64,000 nt of DNA from Lachnospiraceae bacterium (GTDB lineage: Bacteria > Bacillota > Clostridia > Lachnospirales > Lachnospiraceae): assembly GCA_017622575.1 (NCBI GenBank), contig JAGAQU010000081.1, positions 1 through 64,000 of the forward strand, given 5' to 3'. Below the pieces are notes generated by a model. It was not told the origin of the DNA and ran no database searches. It was given only the letters and a program-made list of their open reading frames with translations. This document shows, one piece after another, positions 25,931 through 34,313 of this stretch. Every line of letters starts with the position of its first letter. The stretch's first letter is position 1. A program made the translations under genes and the position numbers.

Positions 25931-27120
25931 TAATCAAGAAATTTCAGGGAAAATCGGAATACGAGGCAGTGGAAACTGCCAAAAAAGAACTCGGCAATAA
26001 TGTGGTGATCATGAATGTGCGGAGTGTAAAGCGGAAAGGTCTTTTCAGCTTTTTAAAACCTCAGCTTACAGAGGTCACAGTGGCTTTGGAGGAAGAGAGC
26101 GAGCAGCGCATTCCGACTCCGGTTAAAAAGGAGGAGCCGAAGCAGGAAATGAAACGCTCCCTGGTGGATGCCATCGCTTCTGAGGAGGCGGTCAGAGCCG
26201 AGAACAGTGCGATTGAAGAAAAACTGGACAATCTTCATATCCTCTTGGAACAGCAGCTTCAAAAGCCTGAGGAGGAGAAGGAGAGAGAAAAAGAGCCGGC
26301 AGAGAATAAAGAAGAGGGAGAACTGGAACGGTTCATGAAGCTTCTTTATAATACTATGCTGGAAAATGAAGTGAATGAAAAGTATGCCAATCAGATCATT
26401 GATGAGATGGAAAAAATGAACAAACCAGGCATGCCTTTTGATTATGCCCTGGCTAATGTTTATCAGAAGATGATCCTGAAATTCGGAAAGCCAAGTGAGA
26501 TCACCCCTGCACAGAAGGGACCCAAGATCCTCTTTTTTGTCGGTCCCACAGGTGTGGGGAAAACCACTACCATAGCGAAGATCACTTCCAAATTCAGTGT
26601 GGATGAGGGGAAAAAGGTAGCGCTCCTTACTGCTGACACTTACCGGATCGCAGCGGCGGAACAGCTGCGTACTTATGCAAATATCCTGGAAGTGCCATTC
26701 AGAGTTATTTATACCACGGAGGAAGTGGGACAGGCCCTTGTAGATTTTAAAGATTATGATTACGTGCTGGTGGATACGGCAGGTCATTCCCATCACAACG
26801 AGGCACAGAAGGAAACCATGAAAGATTTTGTACATTCTGCGGATGGGCTGGCTGAAAAGGAAGTGTTCCTTGTGCTCAGTGCCACTACGAAATACAGTGA
26901 TCTGATCAGTATCGTGGATGCCTACTCGGCAATGACGGATTATAAGCTGATTTTTACCAAGCTGGATGAAACAGATACGCTTGGAAATCTTTTGAATATT
27001 AAACTGTACGCAGGTGCCGATTTATCCTATGTGACCTACGGACAGAATGTACCTGATGATATTGAAAACTTTAATCCCCAAAAGACCGTAAAGCAGCTTT
27101 TGGGTGGCAGAAAAAACTAA
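25927..27120 (+). CDS. flhF: Flagellar placement GTPase FlhF (SRP-type)
   Basis: FlhF is an SRP-family GTPase that determines where flagella form. The 397-residue product has a basic N-terminal region (KKFQGKSEYEAVETAKKELG), a charged linker, an SRP N-domain and a G-domain with P-loop GPTGVGKTTT near 205-214, TADTYRIAAAEQL and DTAGHSHHN. It starts in the flhA stop and is followed by flhG, its regulator. Confidence 0.95.
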   Translation: MIIKKFQGKSEYEAVETAKKELGNNVVIMNVRSVKRKGLFSFLKPQLTEVTVALEEESEQRIPTPVKKEEPKQEMKRSLVDAIASEEAVRAENSAIEEKLDNLHILLEQQLQKPEEEKEREKEPAENKEEGELERFMKLLYNTMLENEVNEKYANQIIDEMEKMNKPGMPFDYALANVYQKMILKFGKPSEITPAQKGPKILFFVGPTGVGKTTTIAKITSKFSVDEGKKVALLTADTYRIAAAEQLRTYANILEVPFRVIYTTEEVGQALVDFKDYDYVLVDTAGHSHHNEAQKETMKDFVHSADGLAEKEVFLVLSATTKYSDLISIVDAYSAMTDYKLIFTKLDETDTLGNLLNIKLYAGADLSYVTYGQNVPDDIENFNPQKTVKQLLGGRKN

Positions 27121-27153
27121 TATTTGACGGAGCAAAAATAAGCGAGGAAAAAT

Positions 27154-28038
27154 ATGGATCAGGCAGAACAGTTAAGAAATATTATTAAGGCAAACAGCAT
27201 TCCAAGACCGGTGGCAAGAGTGATTACCGTCACCAGTGGAAAAGGCGGCGTCGGAAAATCAAATACCGCCATCAATCTGGCCATACAGTTTAGAAAAATG
27301 GGTCAGAGAGTGATTATTCTGGATGCGGATTTTGGCCTTGCCAATATTGAGATTATGTTTGGAACGGTTCCAAAGCATAATTTCTGTGATTTGATTTATC
27401 AGGGTAAAAATATCAAGGAGATCATTACCTGGGGACCTATGGAGGTAGGCTTTATATCGGGCGGTTCCGGAATTGCGGGATTGTCCAATTTGAGCAGGGA
27501 GTATCTCACCTATATCATTCAAAGTCTGGCGGAGTTGGATGCCATTGCTGATATTGTGATTGTGGATACGGGAGCCGGAATTTCGGATGCTGTTCTGGAA
27601 TTTCTTGTGGCAAGCGGAGAAATCCTGGTGGTGACCACACCGGAGCCCACTTCCATTACTGACTCTTATTCTTTGTTGAAGGCACTGAAACGCCATCCGA
27701 GATTTTCCGAGAAGGCGTCTCAGGTCAAGGTGATTGCCAATAAAGTAGACAGTCAGAATGAAGGACAGGCTCTGTTTAACAAACTGAATGCCGTAGTTTC
27801 AAGGTATCTGAAACTTCCCATCACCTATCTTGGGGTAGTCCCCCAGGACAATCAGCTCAGTAAGGCTGTGATGCAGCAGATGCCGGTATCCATTCAGGCA
27901 CCAACGGCAAAATCGGCACTTGCCTATGAGGCGATTGCAGCCAAACTGATGAACAGAGAACTGAATAAAAATATGGTAAAGAGAGGAATGGCAGCTTTTT
28001 TCTCTCATATAGTAAATGGAAAGAAATACAGCGTCTAA
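27154..28038 (+). CDS. flhG: MinD-like ATPase FlhG (YlxH)
   Basis: FlhG limits flagellar number and acts with FlhF. The 294-residue product has the deviant Walker A SGKGGVGKS at 28-36, the switch ILDADFGLANIEIMFG and DTGAGIS. The N-terminal DQAEQLRNII segment resembles the FlhF-activating helix of the family. AGCGAGGAA precedes the ATG. The C terminus is basic and may bind membranes (NMVKRGMAAFFSHIV). Confidence 0.93.
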   Translation: MDQAEQLRNIIKANSIPRPVARVITVTSGKGGVGKSNTAINLAIQFRKMGQRVIILDADFGLANIEIMFGTVPKHNFCDLIYQGKNIKEIITWGPMEVGFISGGSGIAGLSNLSREYLTYIIQSLAELDAIADIVIVDTGAGISDAVLEFLVASGEILVVTTPEPTSITDSYSLLKALKRHPRFSEKASQVKVIANKVDSQNEGQALFNKLNAVVSRYLKLPITYLGVVPQDNQLSKAVMQQMPVSIQAPTAKSALAYEAIAAKLMNRELNKNMVKRGMAAFFSHIVNGKKYSV

Positions 28039-28051
28039 GGAGGAAAAGACT

Positions 28052-28777
28052 ATGCTGTCAAAATATGTGATACCGGGAAATAAAGTAGAGATACAATCAG
28101 CGGGAAGAGTGAAATTTGCTGATGAAGAGGAACAGAAAAGGGTATATCAGACAACTGTTTATGACATTGTTTCCGAAGAACAACTGGAGCTTTATATGCC
28201 AATGGAGAAATCCAAATTGATTCTGCTTCCTGTAGGTGCGGAATATGATCTGTACTTTTATACGCCCGCAGGTCTTTATCAGTGTTTTGCAAAAGTGGTG
28301 GACAGATACAAAACAGATAACAAGTACATTCTCCTGTTTGAGCTTTCCAGCAACCTGCGAAAATTTCAGAGAAGAGAGTATTATCGTTTGAGTTGTGCGC
28401 TGGAAATGAATGCCCGTGTTCTGGAAAAAGAAGAGATGAAGGCACTTGAGCAGAAATCAAAATATCTGGTTCCGGGGCTTCCTCTGAAAAGAAGTATCAT
28501 AGTGGATATCAGCGGAGGCGGTATCCGGTTTGTGGGGGATTATGCATACCAGCCGGAGAGCCTGATCTGTTGTAAATATCGTCTCGTGATAGAAGGCAAG
28601 GATAAGGAATATACATTGATCTCCCAGATTATAGCTGTCAGGGAACTGGAAGAGAAGCCGGGATTGTTTGAACATCGTGCAAAATATATTAATATCGATA
28701 CATTGGACAGAGAAGAGATTATCAAATTTATTTTTGAGGAAGAAAGAAAAAACAGAAAACGGGAAAAAGGGTTATAG
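28052..28777 (+). CDS. YcgR-like PilZ-domain c-di-GMP effector
   Basis: A 241-residue protein with an N-terminal YcgR-type domain (about 1-100) and a C-terminal PilZ domain showing the c-di-GMP-binding pattern: RREYYRLSC (R-x-x-x-R) and DISGGGIRF (D-x-S-x-x-G). Proteins of this type slow or brake the motor when c-di-GMP is high. ATG 28052 follows AAGGAGG. It sits between flhG and cheB, so flagellar speed control by c-di-GMP is inferred. Confidence 0.88.
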   Translation: MLSKYVIPGNKVEIQSAGRVKFADEEEQKRVYQTTVYDIVSEEQLELYMPMEKSKLILLPVGAEYDLYFYTPAGLYQCFAKVVDRYKTDNKYILLFELSSNLRKFQRREYYRLSCALEMNARVLEKEEMKALEQKSKYLVPGLPLKRSIIVDISGGGIRFVGDYAYQPESLICCKYRLVIEGKDKEYTLISQIIAVRELEEKPGLFEHRAKYINIDTLDREEIIKFIFEEERKNRKREKGL

Positions 28778-28810
28778 TGATTACTTTGCACTCATGAGAA
28801 GCGACCGCTG

Positions 28811-28819
28811 TGGTATACT
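28811..28819 (+). promoter_or_regulatory. Possible internal extended -10 promoter before cheB
   Basis: TGG immediately before TATACT (28814-28819) forms an extended -10 (TGnTATACT). A good -35 at 17 nt is not present. It could give extra expression of the chemotaxis genes. Low confidence. Confidence 0.3.
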
Positions 28820-28863
28820 AATTAGAAGATTCAAGTAAACCATGAACAGGAAAAGTGAAAAGT

Positions 28864-29475
28864 ATGAGAATCATGAGAGCAGGAGAAAGTTCTGCCGGCG
28901 ACAAGATTGTGGCGATTGCCAGTTCTACCGGCGGACCCAAGGCATTACAGAATCTGATACCAAAGCTTCCCGCCAACCTAAATGCACCGGTACTCATTGT
29001 GCAGCATATGCCTGCAGGTTTTACGGAAGCACTGGCAGGAAGATTGGATTCACTTAGTGAGATTTCTGTAAAAGAAGCGGCGGAAGGCGATGTGCTTTTA
29101 AAAGGGCATGTTTATCTTGCCAAAGGCGGAAGGCATATGAACATTCGAAAAATGTCAGGAAAACAGATGATTCATTACACAGATGAACCGCCGCGGGAAG
29201 GCGTAAGACCCTGTGCCAATTATATGTATGAATCTCTGAAGGACAGTATCTATGATGAGGTCATATGTGTGGTTCTCACCGGTATGGGAGCGGATGGAAC
29301 GGAAGGCATCAGTAATCTGAAGAAAGCGAAAAAAGTGACGGTAATCGCTCAGGACGAGGAGACATGTATCGTATATGGCATGCCAAGGAGTGTGAGCATG
29401 GCAGGACTTGCCGATAAGGAAATACCGTTAACACAAATTGCAAACGAAATTATTAAGAACGTGGGGGTAATTTAG
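28864..29475 (+). CDS. cheB: CheB-type protein-glutamate methylesterase lacking a receiver domain
   Basis: CheB removes methyl groups from chemoreceptors and deamidates them. The product (203 residues from ATG 28864; GTG 28855 is also in frame) contains only the catalytic domain: Ser in SSTGGP, His in QHMPAGF and Asp in GMGADG, all intact. The usual N-terminal phospho-receiver domain (about 130 residues) is absent, and only 77 bp separate the gene from the PilZ gene, so it cannot be hidden upstream. Such an enzyme would not be activated by CheA. No cheR is seen in the window. cheA follows after 1 bp. Confidence 0.88.
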   Translation: MRIMRAGESSAGDKIVAIASSTGGPKALQNLIPKLPANLNAPVLIVQHMPAGFTEALAGRLDSLSEISVKEAAEGDVLLKGHVYLAKGGRHMNIRKMSGKQMIHYTDEPPREGVRPCANYMYESLKDSIYDEVICVVLTGMGADGTEGISNLKKAKKVTVIAQDEETCIVYGMPRSVSMAGLADKEIPLTQIANEIIKNVGVI

Positions 29476-29476
29476 T

Positions 29477-31543
29477 ATGGATGTAAATCAGTATCTTGGA
29501 ATTTTCCTTGATGAAACAAGGGAGCATTTGGAAAATCTGAATGCACAGATTTTAAATCTGGAACAGTCGCCGGAAGATTCGGACACCATCAATGAAATTT
29601 TCCGTGCCGCTCATTCTTTAAAAGGAATGGCGGGAACCATGGGATATAAGCGTATGCAGACATTGACCCATGATATGGAAAATGTGTTTTCAGAAATCAG
29701 GAACGGCAGTATCAAGGCCAACTCCAATCTGATCGATATTCTTTTTCAGTGTCTGGATGCACTCGAGGAATACACAAATAATATTCAGGAAACCAGCGAC
29801 GAAGGAACAAACGACAACAAGCCGCTGATCGATCAGTTGAATGCTTTCTTAAATGATAATAAAGGACAGAAGGAAGAAGCTTCGGAGAAAGAAAAGCCGG
29901 AAGAGAAAAAAGAGGAAGCCTCTGAAGATGCAGGGCGTCATTGGATGGATATTCCCATCGGAGATCCTGAAAAGCATGTGTTTGCGGTGGCAAGAGAACA
30001 GGGCAAACAGGTATACGGACTGGATGTAAGGGTTCAGGAAACCTGTATATTAAAGGCAGCGAGGGCATTCCTTATATACAAGGCAGTTGAGGAAAAAGCG
30101 GAAATTATTGTTTGTAATCCGTCCGCACAGGATATTGAGGATGAGAAGTTTGATCTGGAATTCAGCCTGATCGTGGTATCTGACAATCCTCTTGAACAGA
30201 TTATTCAGGCGGCACAAAATGTTTCCGAGATAGAATCCGTGACAGGTGATGTCTTTGAAGTACAGGACGTTCCCGTAAAGGAGCAGGGACAGGAGGATGT
30301 ACCGGCTAAGAGAGAAGAGACGAAGCCTGCAGCGGTATCACAGTCGAATGCTCCTGCAAAGCAGAATGAAAAGAAGGCTGCAAAACCCGTAGTCAACAGA
30401 ACTGTGCGTGTGGATATCGAAAAGCTGGATGTACTGATGAATCTTGTCAGTGAGCTGATTATCGCCAAAAACTCTCTGGTATCCGCTTCCAGTTCGGAAG
30501 GAATGACAGGAGCCGGCTTTAATGAGCAGATCGAATATCTTGAAAGTGTTACCACCAATCTTCATGAATCCGTTATGAAGGTAAGAATGGTTCCCATTGA
30601 GAGCGTAGTGAGCAAGTTCCCGAGAATGATCAGGGAGTTGTCCAAAAAGCTGGATAAAAAGATGGAATTGTATATGTCCGGTGAAGAAACAGAACTGGAC
30701 AGAACTGTTGTGGATGAGATCGGAGATCCTCTGATGCATCTGCTCCGTAATTCTGCGGATCATGGACTGGAATCTGCAGAAGTGCGTGCGAAGAGAGGAA
30801 AGCCGGAAGTCGGTTCCATATTCCTGGATGCTTATCAGGATGGTAACAATGTTGTGATTGAAGTCAGAGATGACGGTAACGGAATTGATACAGAGGCGGT
30901 TAAGGCAAAAGCGATTGAACGGGGAGTCATTACACCGGAACAGGGCGAGAGTATGACCGAGAAGGATATTATCGGACTTTTGTTCCACGCCGGCTTCTCC
31001 ACTGCAAAACAGATATCGGACGTGTCAGGAAGGGGTGTGGGACTTGACGTTGTCAAATCCAAGATCGAATCCTTAAGCGGTGAAGTGGAAGTAAAATCAA
31101 AGCTGGGAGAAGGAAGTACCTGGATCATCAGACTGCCTCTGACACTGGCAATCATCCAGGCTCTGATGGTTATTGTCGGAGGAGAGAAATATGCAATTTC
31201 TCTGGGAAGTATCCAGACCATTGAGGACATCAGCCCAAGTGAAATCAAGCTGGTAGGAAACAGCGAAGTGATTAGTCTCCGCGGAAGTGTAATCCCTCTG
31301 ATAAGGCTCAGCAAAGAGCTTGATATTGCGAGCCTGAAGTCACCGGAAGACAATCTGATTGTGGTCATTGTGAAAAAAGGTGAAAAGCTGGCAGGTCTTG
31401 TGGTAGATGAACTGATGGGACAGCAGGAAATCGTTATCAAGTCCCTTGGTAGGTATATCAGTAAATGTAAGATTATCAGCGGTGCAACAATTCTGGGTGA
31501 TGGTGAAGTAGCATTGATCCTGGATGCCAATGCACTTATTTAG
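29477..31543 (+). CDS. cheA: Chemotaxis histidine kinase CheA
   Basis: CheA autophosphorylates in response to receptors and passes phosphate to CheY. The 688-residue product has an N-terminal HPt domain with phospho-acceptor His46 (RAAHSLKGMAG), a P2-like domain (about 160-265), a Pro/Lys/Ala linker, the dimerisation helix (about 305-365), the ATPase domain with Asn425 in RNSADHGLE, DDGNGID and GRGVGLDVV, and a C-terminal CheW-like domain (about 545-688). AACGTGGGGG precedes the ATG. cheW, cheC and cheD follow. Confidence 0.97.
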   Translation: MDVNQYLGIFLDETREHLENLNAQILNLEQSPEDSDTINEIFRAAHSLKGMAGTMGYKRMQTLTHDMENVFSEIRNGSIKANSNLIDILFQCLDALEEYTNNIQETSDEGTNDNKPLIDQLNAFLNDNKGQKEEASEKEKPEEKKEEASEDAGRHWMDIPIGDPEKHVFAVAREQGKQVYGLDVRVQETCILKAARAFLIYKAVEEKAEIIVCNPSAQDIEDEKFDLEFSLIVVSDNPLEQIIQAAQNVSEIESVTGDVFEVQDVPVKEQGQEDVPAKREETKPAAVSQSNAPAKQNEKKAAKPVVNRTVRVDIEKLDVLMNLVSELIIAKNSLVSASSSEGMTGAGFNEQIEYLESVTTNLHESVMKVRMVPIESVVSKFPRMIRELSKKLDKKMELYMSGEETELDRTVVDEIGDPLMHLLRNSADHGLESAEVRAKRGKPEVGSIFLDAYQDGNNVVIEVRDDGNGIDTEAVKAKAIERGVITPEQGESMTEKDIIGLLFHAGFSTAKQISDVSGRGVGLDVVKSKIESLSGEVEVKSKLGEGSTWIIRLPLTLAIIQALMVIVGGEKYAISLGSIQTIEDISPSEIKLVGNSEVISLRGSVIPLIRLSKELDIASLKSPEDNLIVVIVKKGEKLAGLVVDELMGQQEIVIKSLGRYISKCKIISGATILGDGEVALILDANALI

Positions 31544-31560
31544 GACAGGGGGATGAGAGT

Positions 31561-32025
31561 ATGGAGCAGTTAAAATTGACAGATACAGTTGAAACAGCAG
31601 AAACAGCACAGTATATCGTTACGAAACTGGGTGCAGAACAGTACGGTATTGACATCAGATATATTGATAACATCGTGCGTATGCAGCATATTACAAGAGT
31701 ACCTAAGGTTGCAAATTATCTGAAAGGTGTTATCAATCTGCGCGGTGAGGTTATTCCCGTTATGAGTATCCGGCTTAAAATGGGACTCCCGGAGGATGAA
31801 ATCACCAAGACTACCAGAATCATTATTTTAAAGTTGGAGCAGCATGGAACCATCGGTGTTATGGTGGATGAAGTCAGGGAAGTTGTTACCCTGTCTTCCG
31901 ATTCTGTTGAGAAGGTTTCCTACAACAGCAAGGAAGGTGTAAGTGACTTTATTTTTGGAATCGGTAAGCACGAAGGGGAATTGATATCACTGCTTGATCT
32001 GAATATGGTGGCAATGGAAAAATAA
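31561..32025 (+). CDS. cheW: Chemotaxis coupling protein CheW
   Basis: CheW links receptors to CheA. The 154-residue product is a single CheW domain (YIVTKLGAEQYGIDI; VPKVANYLKGVINLRGEVIP; VDEVREVVTL). AGGGGGATGAGAG precedes the ATG. It lies between cheA and cheC. Confidence 0.95.
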   Translation: MEQLKLTDTVETAETAQYIVTKLGAEQYGIDIRYIDNIVRMQHITRVPKVANYLKGVINLRGEVIPVMSIRLKMGLPEDEITKTTRIIILKLEQHGTIGVMVDEVREVVTLSSDSVEKVSYNSKEGVSDFIFGIGKHEGELISLLDLNMVAMEK

Positions 32026-32049
32026 ACGCGCTTTAAGTTAGGAGATTTT

Positions 32050-32685
32050 ATGAAAAACCTTGGTATGGAAGAATTAACAAATCAATATTATGATGTGTTA
32101 AAGGAACTTGGAAATATTGGCGCTGGAAATGCCACCACAGCGCTGGCACAGATGATTGACTGCAAAGTGGATATGTCAGTTCCGCAGGTGCAGCTCCTTG
32201 ATTTTAACAAACTGGGTGAGATTGTCGGCGGAGAAGATGAAATCATGGTTGGAATTTATCTTCAGGTAGAAGGCGATGTTGAGGGCAGCATGATGTTCAT
32301 CCAGAAAAAGGCTTCGGCGGCGCATCTCGTCAATAAACTAATGTGCGGAATGCTGGGAGTGACAGAAGAAGAAATTGTCAACCATGAATTCGGTGAGATG
32401 GAGTGCTCAGCCATTAAAGAAGTGGGTAACATTATTACCGGCGCATATCTGAATGCATTATCTTCTTTGACGGGACTTAAGATTTATCCTTCTGTACCGC
32501 AGCTTGGCATTGACATGGCAGGGGCACTCTTAAGTGTACCTGCTGTGGAGTTCGGATTATTTGCAGATAAAATTCTTTTGGTGCAGACAAAGTTTTCAGA
32601 CGATATTGACCTGGATGGCTACTTTATTTTGATACCTGATATGGAATCTTATGAAAAAATTCTGACATCATTGGGAGTTATGTAA
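32050..32685 (+). CDS. cheC: CheY-P phosphatase CheC
   Basis: CheC dephosphorylates CheY-P and binds CheD in the Bacillus-type adaptation system. The 211-residue product has both E-x-x-N active-site motifs (ELGNIGAGNATTAL and EVGNIITGAYLNAL), as in active CheC. TTAGGAGA precedes the ATG. cheD follows after 21 bp, and fliY at 18732 carries a related phosphatase domain. Confidence 0.94.
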   Translation: MKNLGMEELTNQYYDVLKELGNIGAGNATTALAQMIDCKVDMSVPQVQLLDFNKLGEIVGGEDEIMVGIYLQVEGDVEGSMMFIQKKASAAHLVNKLMCGMLGVTEEEIVNHEFGEMECSAIKEVGNIITGAYLNALSSLTGLKIYPSVPQLGIDMAGALLSVPAVEFGLFADKILLVQTKFSDDIDLDGYFILIPDMESYEKILTSLGVM

Positions 32686-32706
32686 AATGAAGGAGATTCT
32701 GGGGGT

Positions 32707-33192
32707 ATGAGTGAAGTTATTAAAGTAGGAATGGCTGATCTGGCAGTTTGCAGCGGCGATGATGCAGTGACTACGCTTGGACTTGGCTCCTGCATCGGCA
32801 TCGCAATCAGAGATCCCGGCACTGGGATCGGAGGTCTTGTACATATTATGCTGCCAAGCAGTACAGAAATCAGAAATAATTCAAACCGGCCCAAATTCGC
32901 TGATACAGGAATAGAAGATCTGGTGGATGCAATCATAAAAAAAGGCGGAAACAGGAGCCGGCTTGAGGCAAAAATAGCGGGCGGAGCTCAGATGTTTGCC
33001 TCAAGCAGTAAAAGCGATACCATTCGAGTGGGGGAAAGAAATGCGAAGGCAAGCAAAGAGAAACTGAGTGAAATGCATATTCCTTTGCTCGCCGAAGATA
33101 CAGGCAAAACATATGGAAGAACGGTGATTTTTTATCCAAAGACGGGTGATTATGTGATTCGTTCCATAGGACAGCCGGAGAAGGTAATATGA
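32707..33192 (+). CDS. cheD: Chemoreceptor glutamine deamidase CheD
   Basis: CheD deamidates receptor glutamines and, with CheC, tunes adaptation. The 161-residue product has the catalytic Cys in LGLGSCIGIAI and His in GGLVHIMLP, plus the conserved KIAGGAQMF. Its stop overlaps the next start as ATGA at 33189. Confidence 0.95.
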   Translation: MSEVIKVGMADLAVCSGDDAVTTLGLGSCIGIAIRDPGTGIGGLVHIMLPSSTEIRNNSNRPKFADTGIEDLVDAIIKKGGNRSRLEAKIAGGAQMFASSSKSDTIRVGERNAKASKEKLSEMHIPLLAEDTGKTYGRTVIFYPKTGDYVIRSIGQPEKVI

Positions 33193-33476
33193 AAAAAAGT
33201 AAATTATTTGCGCCCTTTTTGATGCTTTTAGCTGCAGCTATTGCAGCAATTGCGATGTTCAGGGGAAATTACGATACCACAGAGCTTCTCGCCATCCTGC
33301 TCTGTGTTATGCTCTTTTTCTATTTCTTGGGGTCATTGATTCAGAAGAAAGTGCTTTCTTTTATGGATCAGATCATGGAAAAGGAGAGAATGGAAGCGGA
33401 AAATGAGGGAGAAGTGATAGAAAAATCAGGATCGAATCCGGAAGAGGAAAGTCCGGCAAAAGAAGAAAACTCATGA
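33189..33476 (+). CDS. Small two-helix membrane protein of unknown function
   Basis: I do not recognise this family. The 95-residue product has two membrane helices (about 6-23 and 31-49, LLAILLCVMLFFYFLGSLI) and a charged, Glu-rich cytoplasmic tail. It overlaps cheD by ATGA and precedes fliA, so it is translated with the chemotaxis genes. A small membrane protein at this place is seen in related operons, but no role can be assigned. Confidence 0.75.
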   Translation: MKKSKLFAPFLMLLAAAIAAIAMFRGNYDTTELLAILLCVMLFFYFLGSLIQKKVLSFMDQIMEKERMEAENEGEVIEKSGSNPEEESPAKEENS

Positions 33477-33525
33477 ATGAGTAATTCATGATATGGCGGT
33501 ATGGCAGTCATATTGGAGGGTATGA

Positions 33526-34290
33526 ATGGACGAAGCGGGCAGAATAAGGCTATGGGACGATTACGTAATAAATAAATCGCCTGAAATCAGAGAAAAAATC
33601 ATACTTGAGTATGCACCTCTTGTTAAACTGGTGGCGGGCAGACTCAGTATGTATTTGGGATACAATGTTGAATATGATGATCTGGTAGGATATGGAGTAT
33701 TCGGTCTGATCGATGCCATAGACAAGTATGATAATATGAAATCAGTCAAGTTCGAAACTTATGCCAGTCTCAGAATCAGAGGAGCAATCCTTGACCAGAT
33801 CAGAAAAATGGACTGGATTCCAAGAACGATAAGGCAGAAACAGAAAAAAATTGATGCAGCCATGAAGGAAATAGAGGCTTCAAAAGGAAGGGCTGCAACA
33901 GATGAAGAAATCGCAAAGAGCCTTGGCATCACTGATGATGAGTATCTCTCATGGCAATCTCAGATGAAGATTACCGGCGTGGTATCTTTAGATGAGTTTA
34001 TGGAGACTGGAAGCGAGGTGCCGTCTGTTCAGAACTCACAGCATCGGTTTGACGGCCCGGAGGAAGTGATTGAAAAGAGAGATCTTAAGGAAGCTTTGGG
34101 ACAGGCTCTTGATGTTTTAACAGAAAAGGAAAAGAAAGTGATTCTTCTCTATTATTATGAAGATCTGACTTTAAAAGAAATCAGCAATGTGCTTGAGGTT
34201 TCCGAATCCCGGGTTTCTCAATTACATACACGTGCGTTACAAAAAATGAAATCTAAGATGGGAAATTATATGGGAATCTTTTCAGCATAA
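33526..34290 (+). CDS. fliA: Flagellar sigma factor FliA (sigma-28/SigD type)
   Basis: FliA directs RNA polymerase to late flagellar genes such as flagellin. The 254-residue product has sigma-70 region 2 (YDDLVGYGVFGLIDAIDKYD; FETYASLRIRGAILDQ), region 3 (KKIDAAMKEIEASKGR) and region 4 with a helix-turn-helix (LTLKEISNVLEVSESRVSQL). GGAGGG precedes the ATG. Its anti-sigma factor FlgM is not in the window. The place near the operon end matches Bacillus sigD. Confidence 0.96.
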   Translation: MDEAGRIRLWDDYVINKSPEIREKIILEYAPLVKLVAGRLSMYLGYNVEYDDLVGYGVFGLIDAIDKYDNMKSVKFETYASLRIRGAILDQIRKMDWIPRTIRQKQKKIDAAMKEIEASKGRAATDEEIAKSLGITDDEYLSWQSQMKITGVVSLDEFMETGSEVPSVQNSQHRFDGPEEVIEKRDLKEALGQALDVLTEKEKKVILLYYYEDLTLKEISNVLEVSESRVSQLHTRALQKMKSKMGNYMGIFSA

Positions 34291-34313
34291 TTTTCCCAGC
34301 GGGGAGTGAGTTT

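Noticed and set aside
28842-29057. 71-codon frame starting before cheB
   Set aside because: Overlaps cheB in another frame and lacks a ribosome site; cheB motifs are in the other frame.
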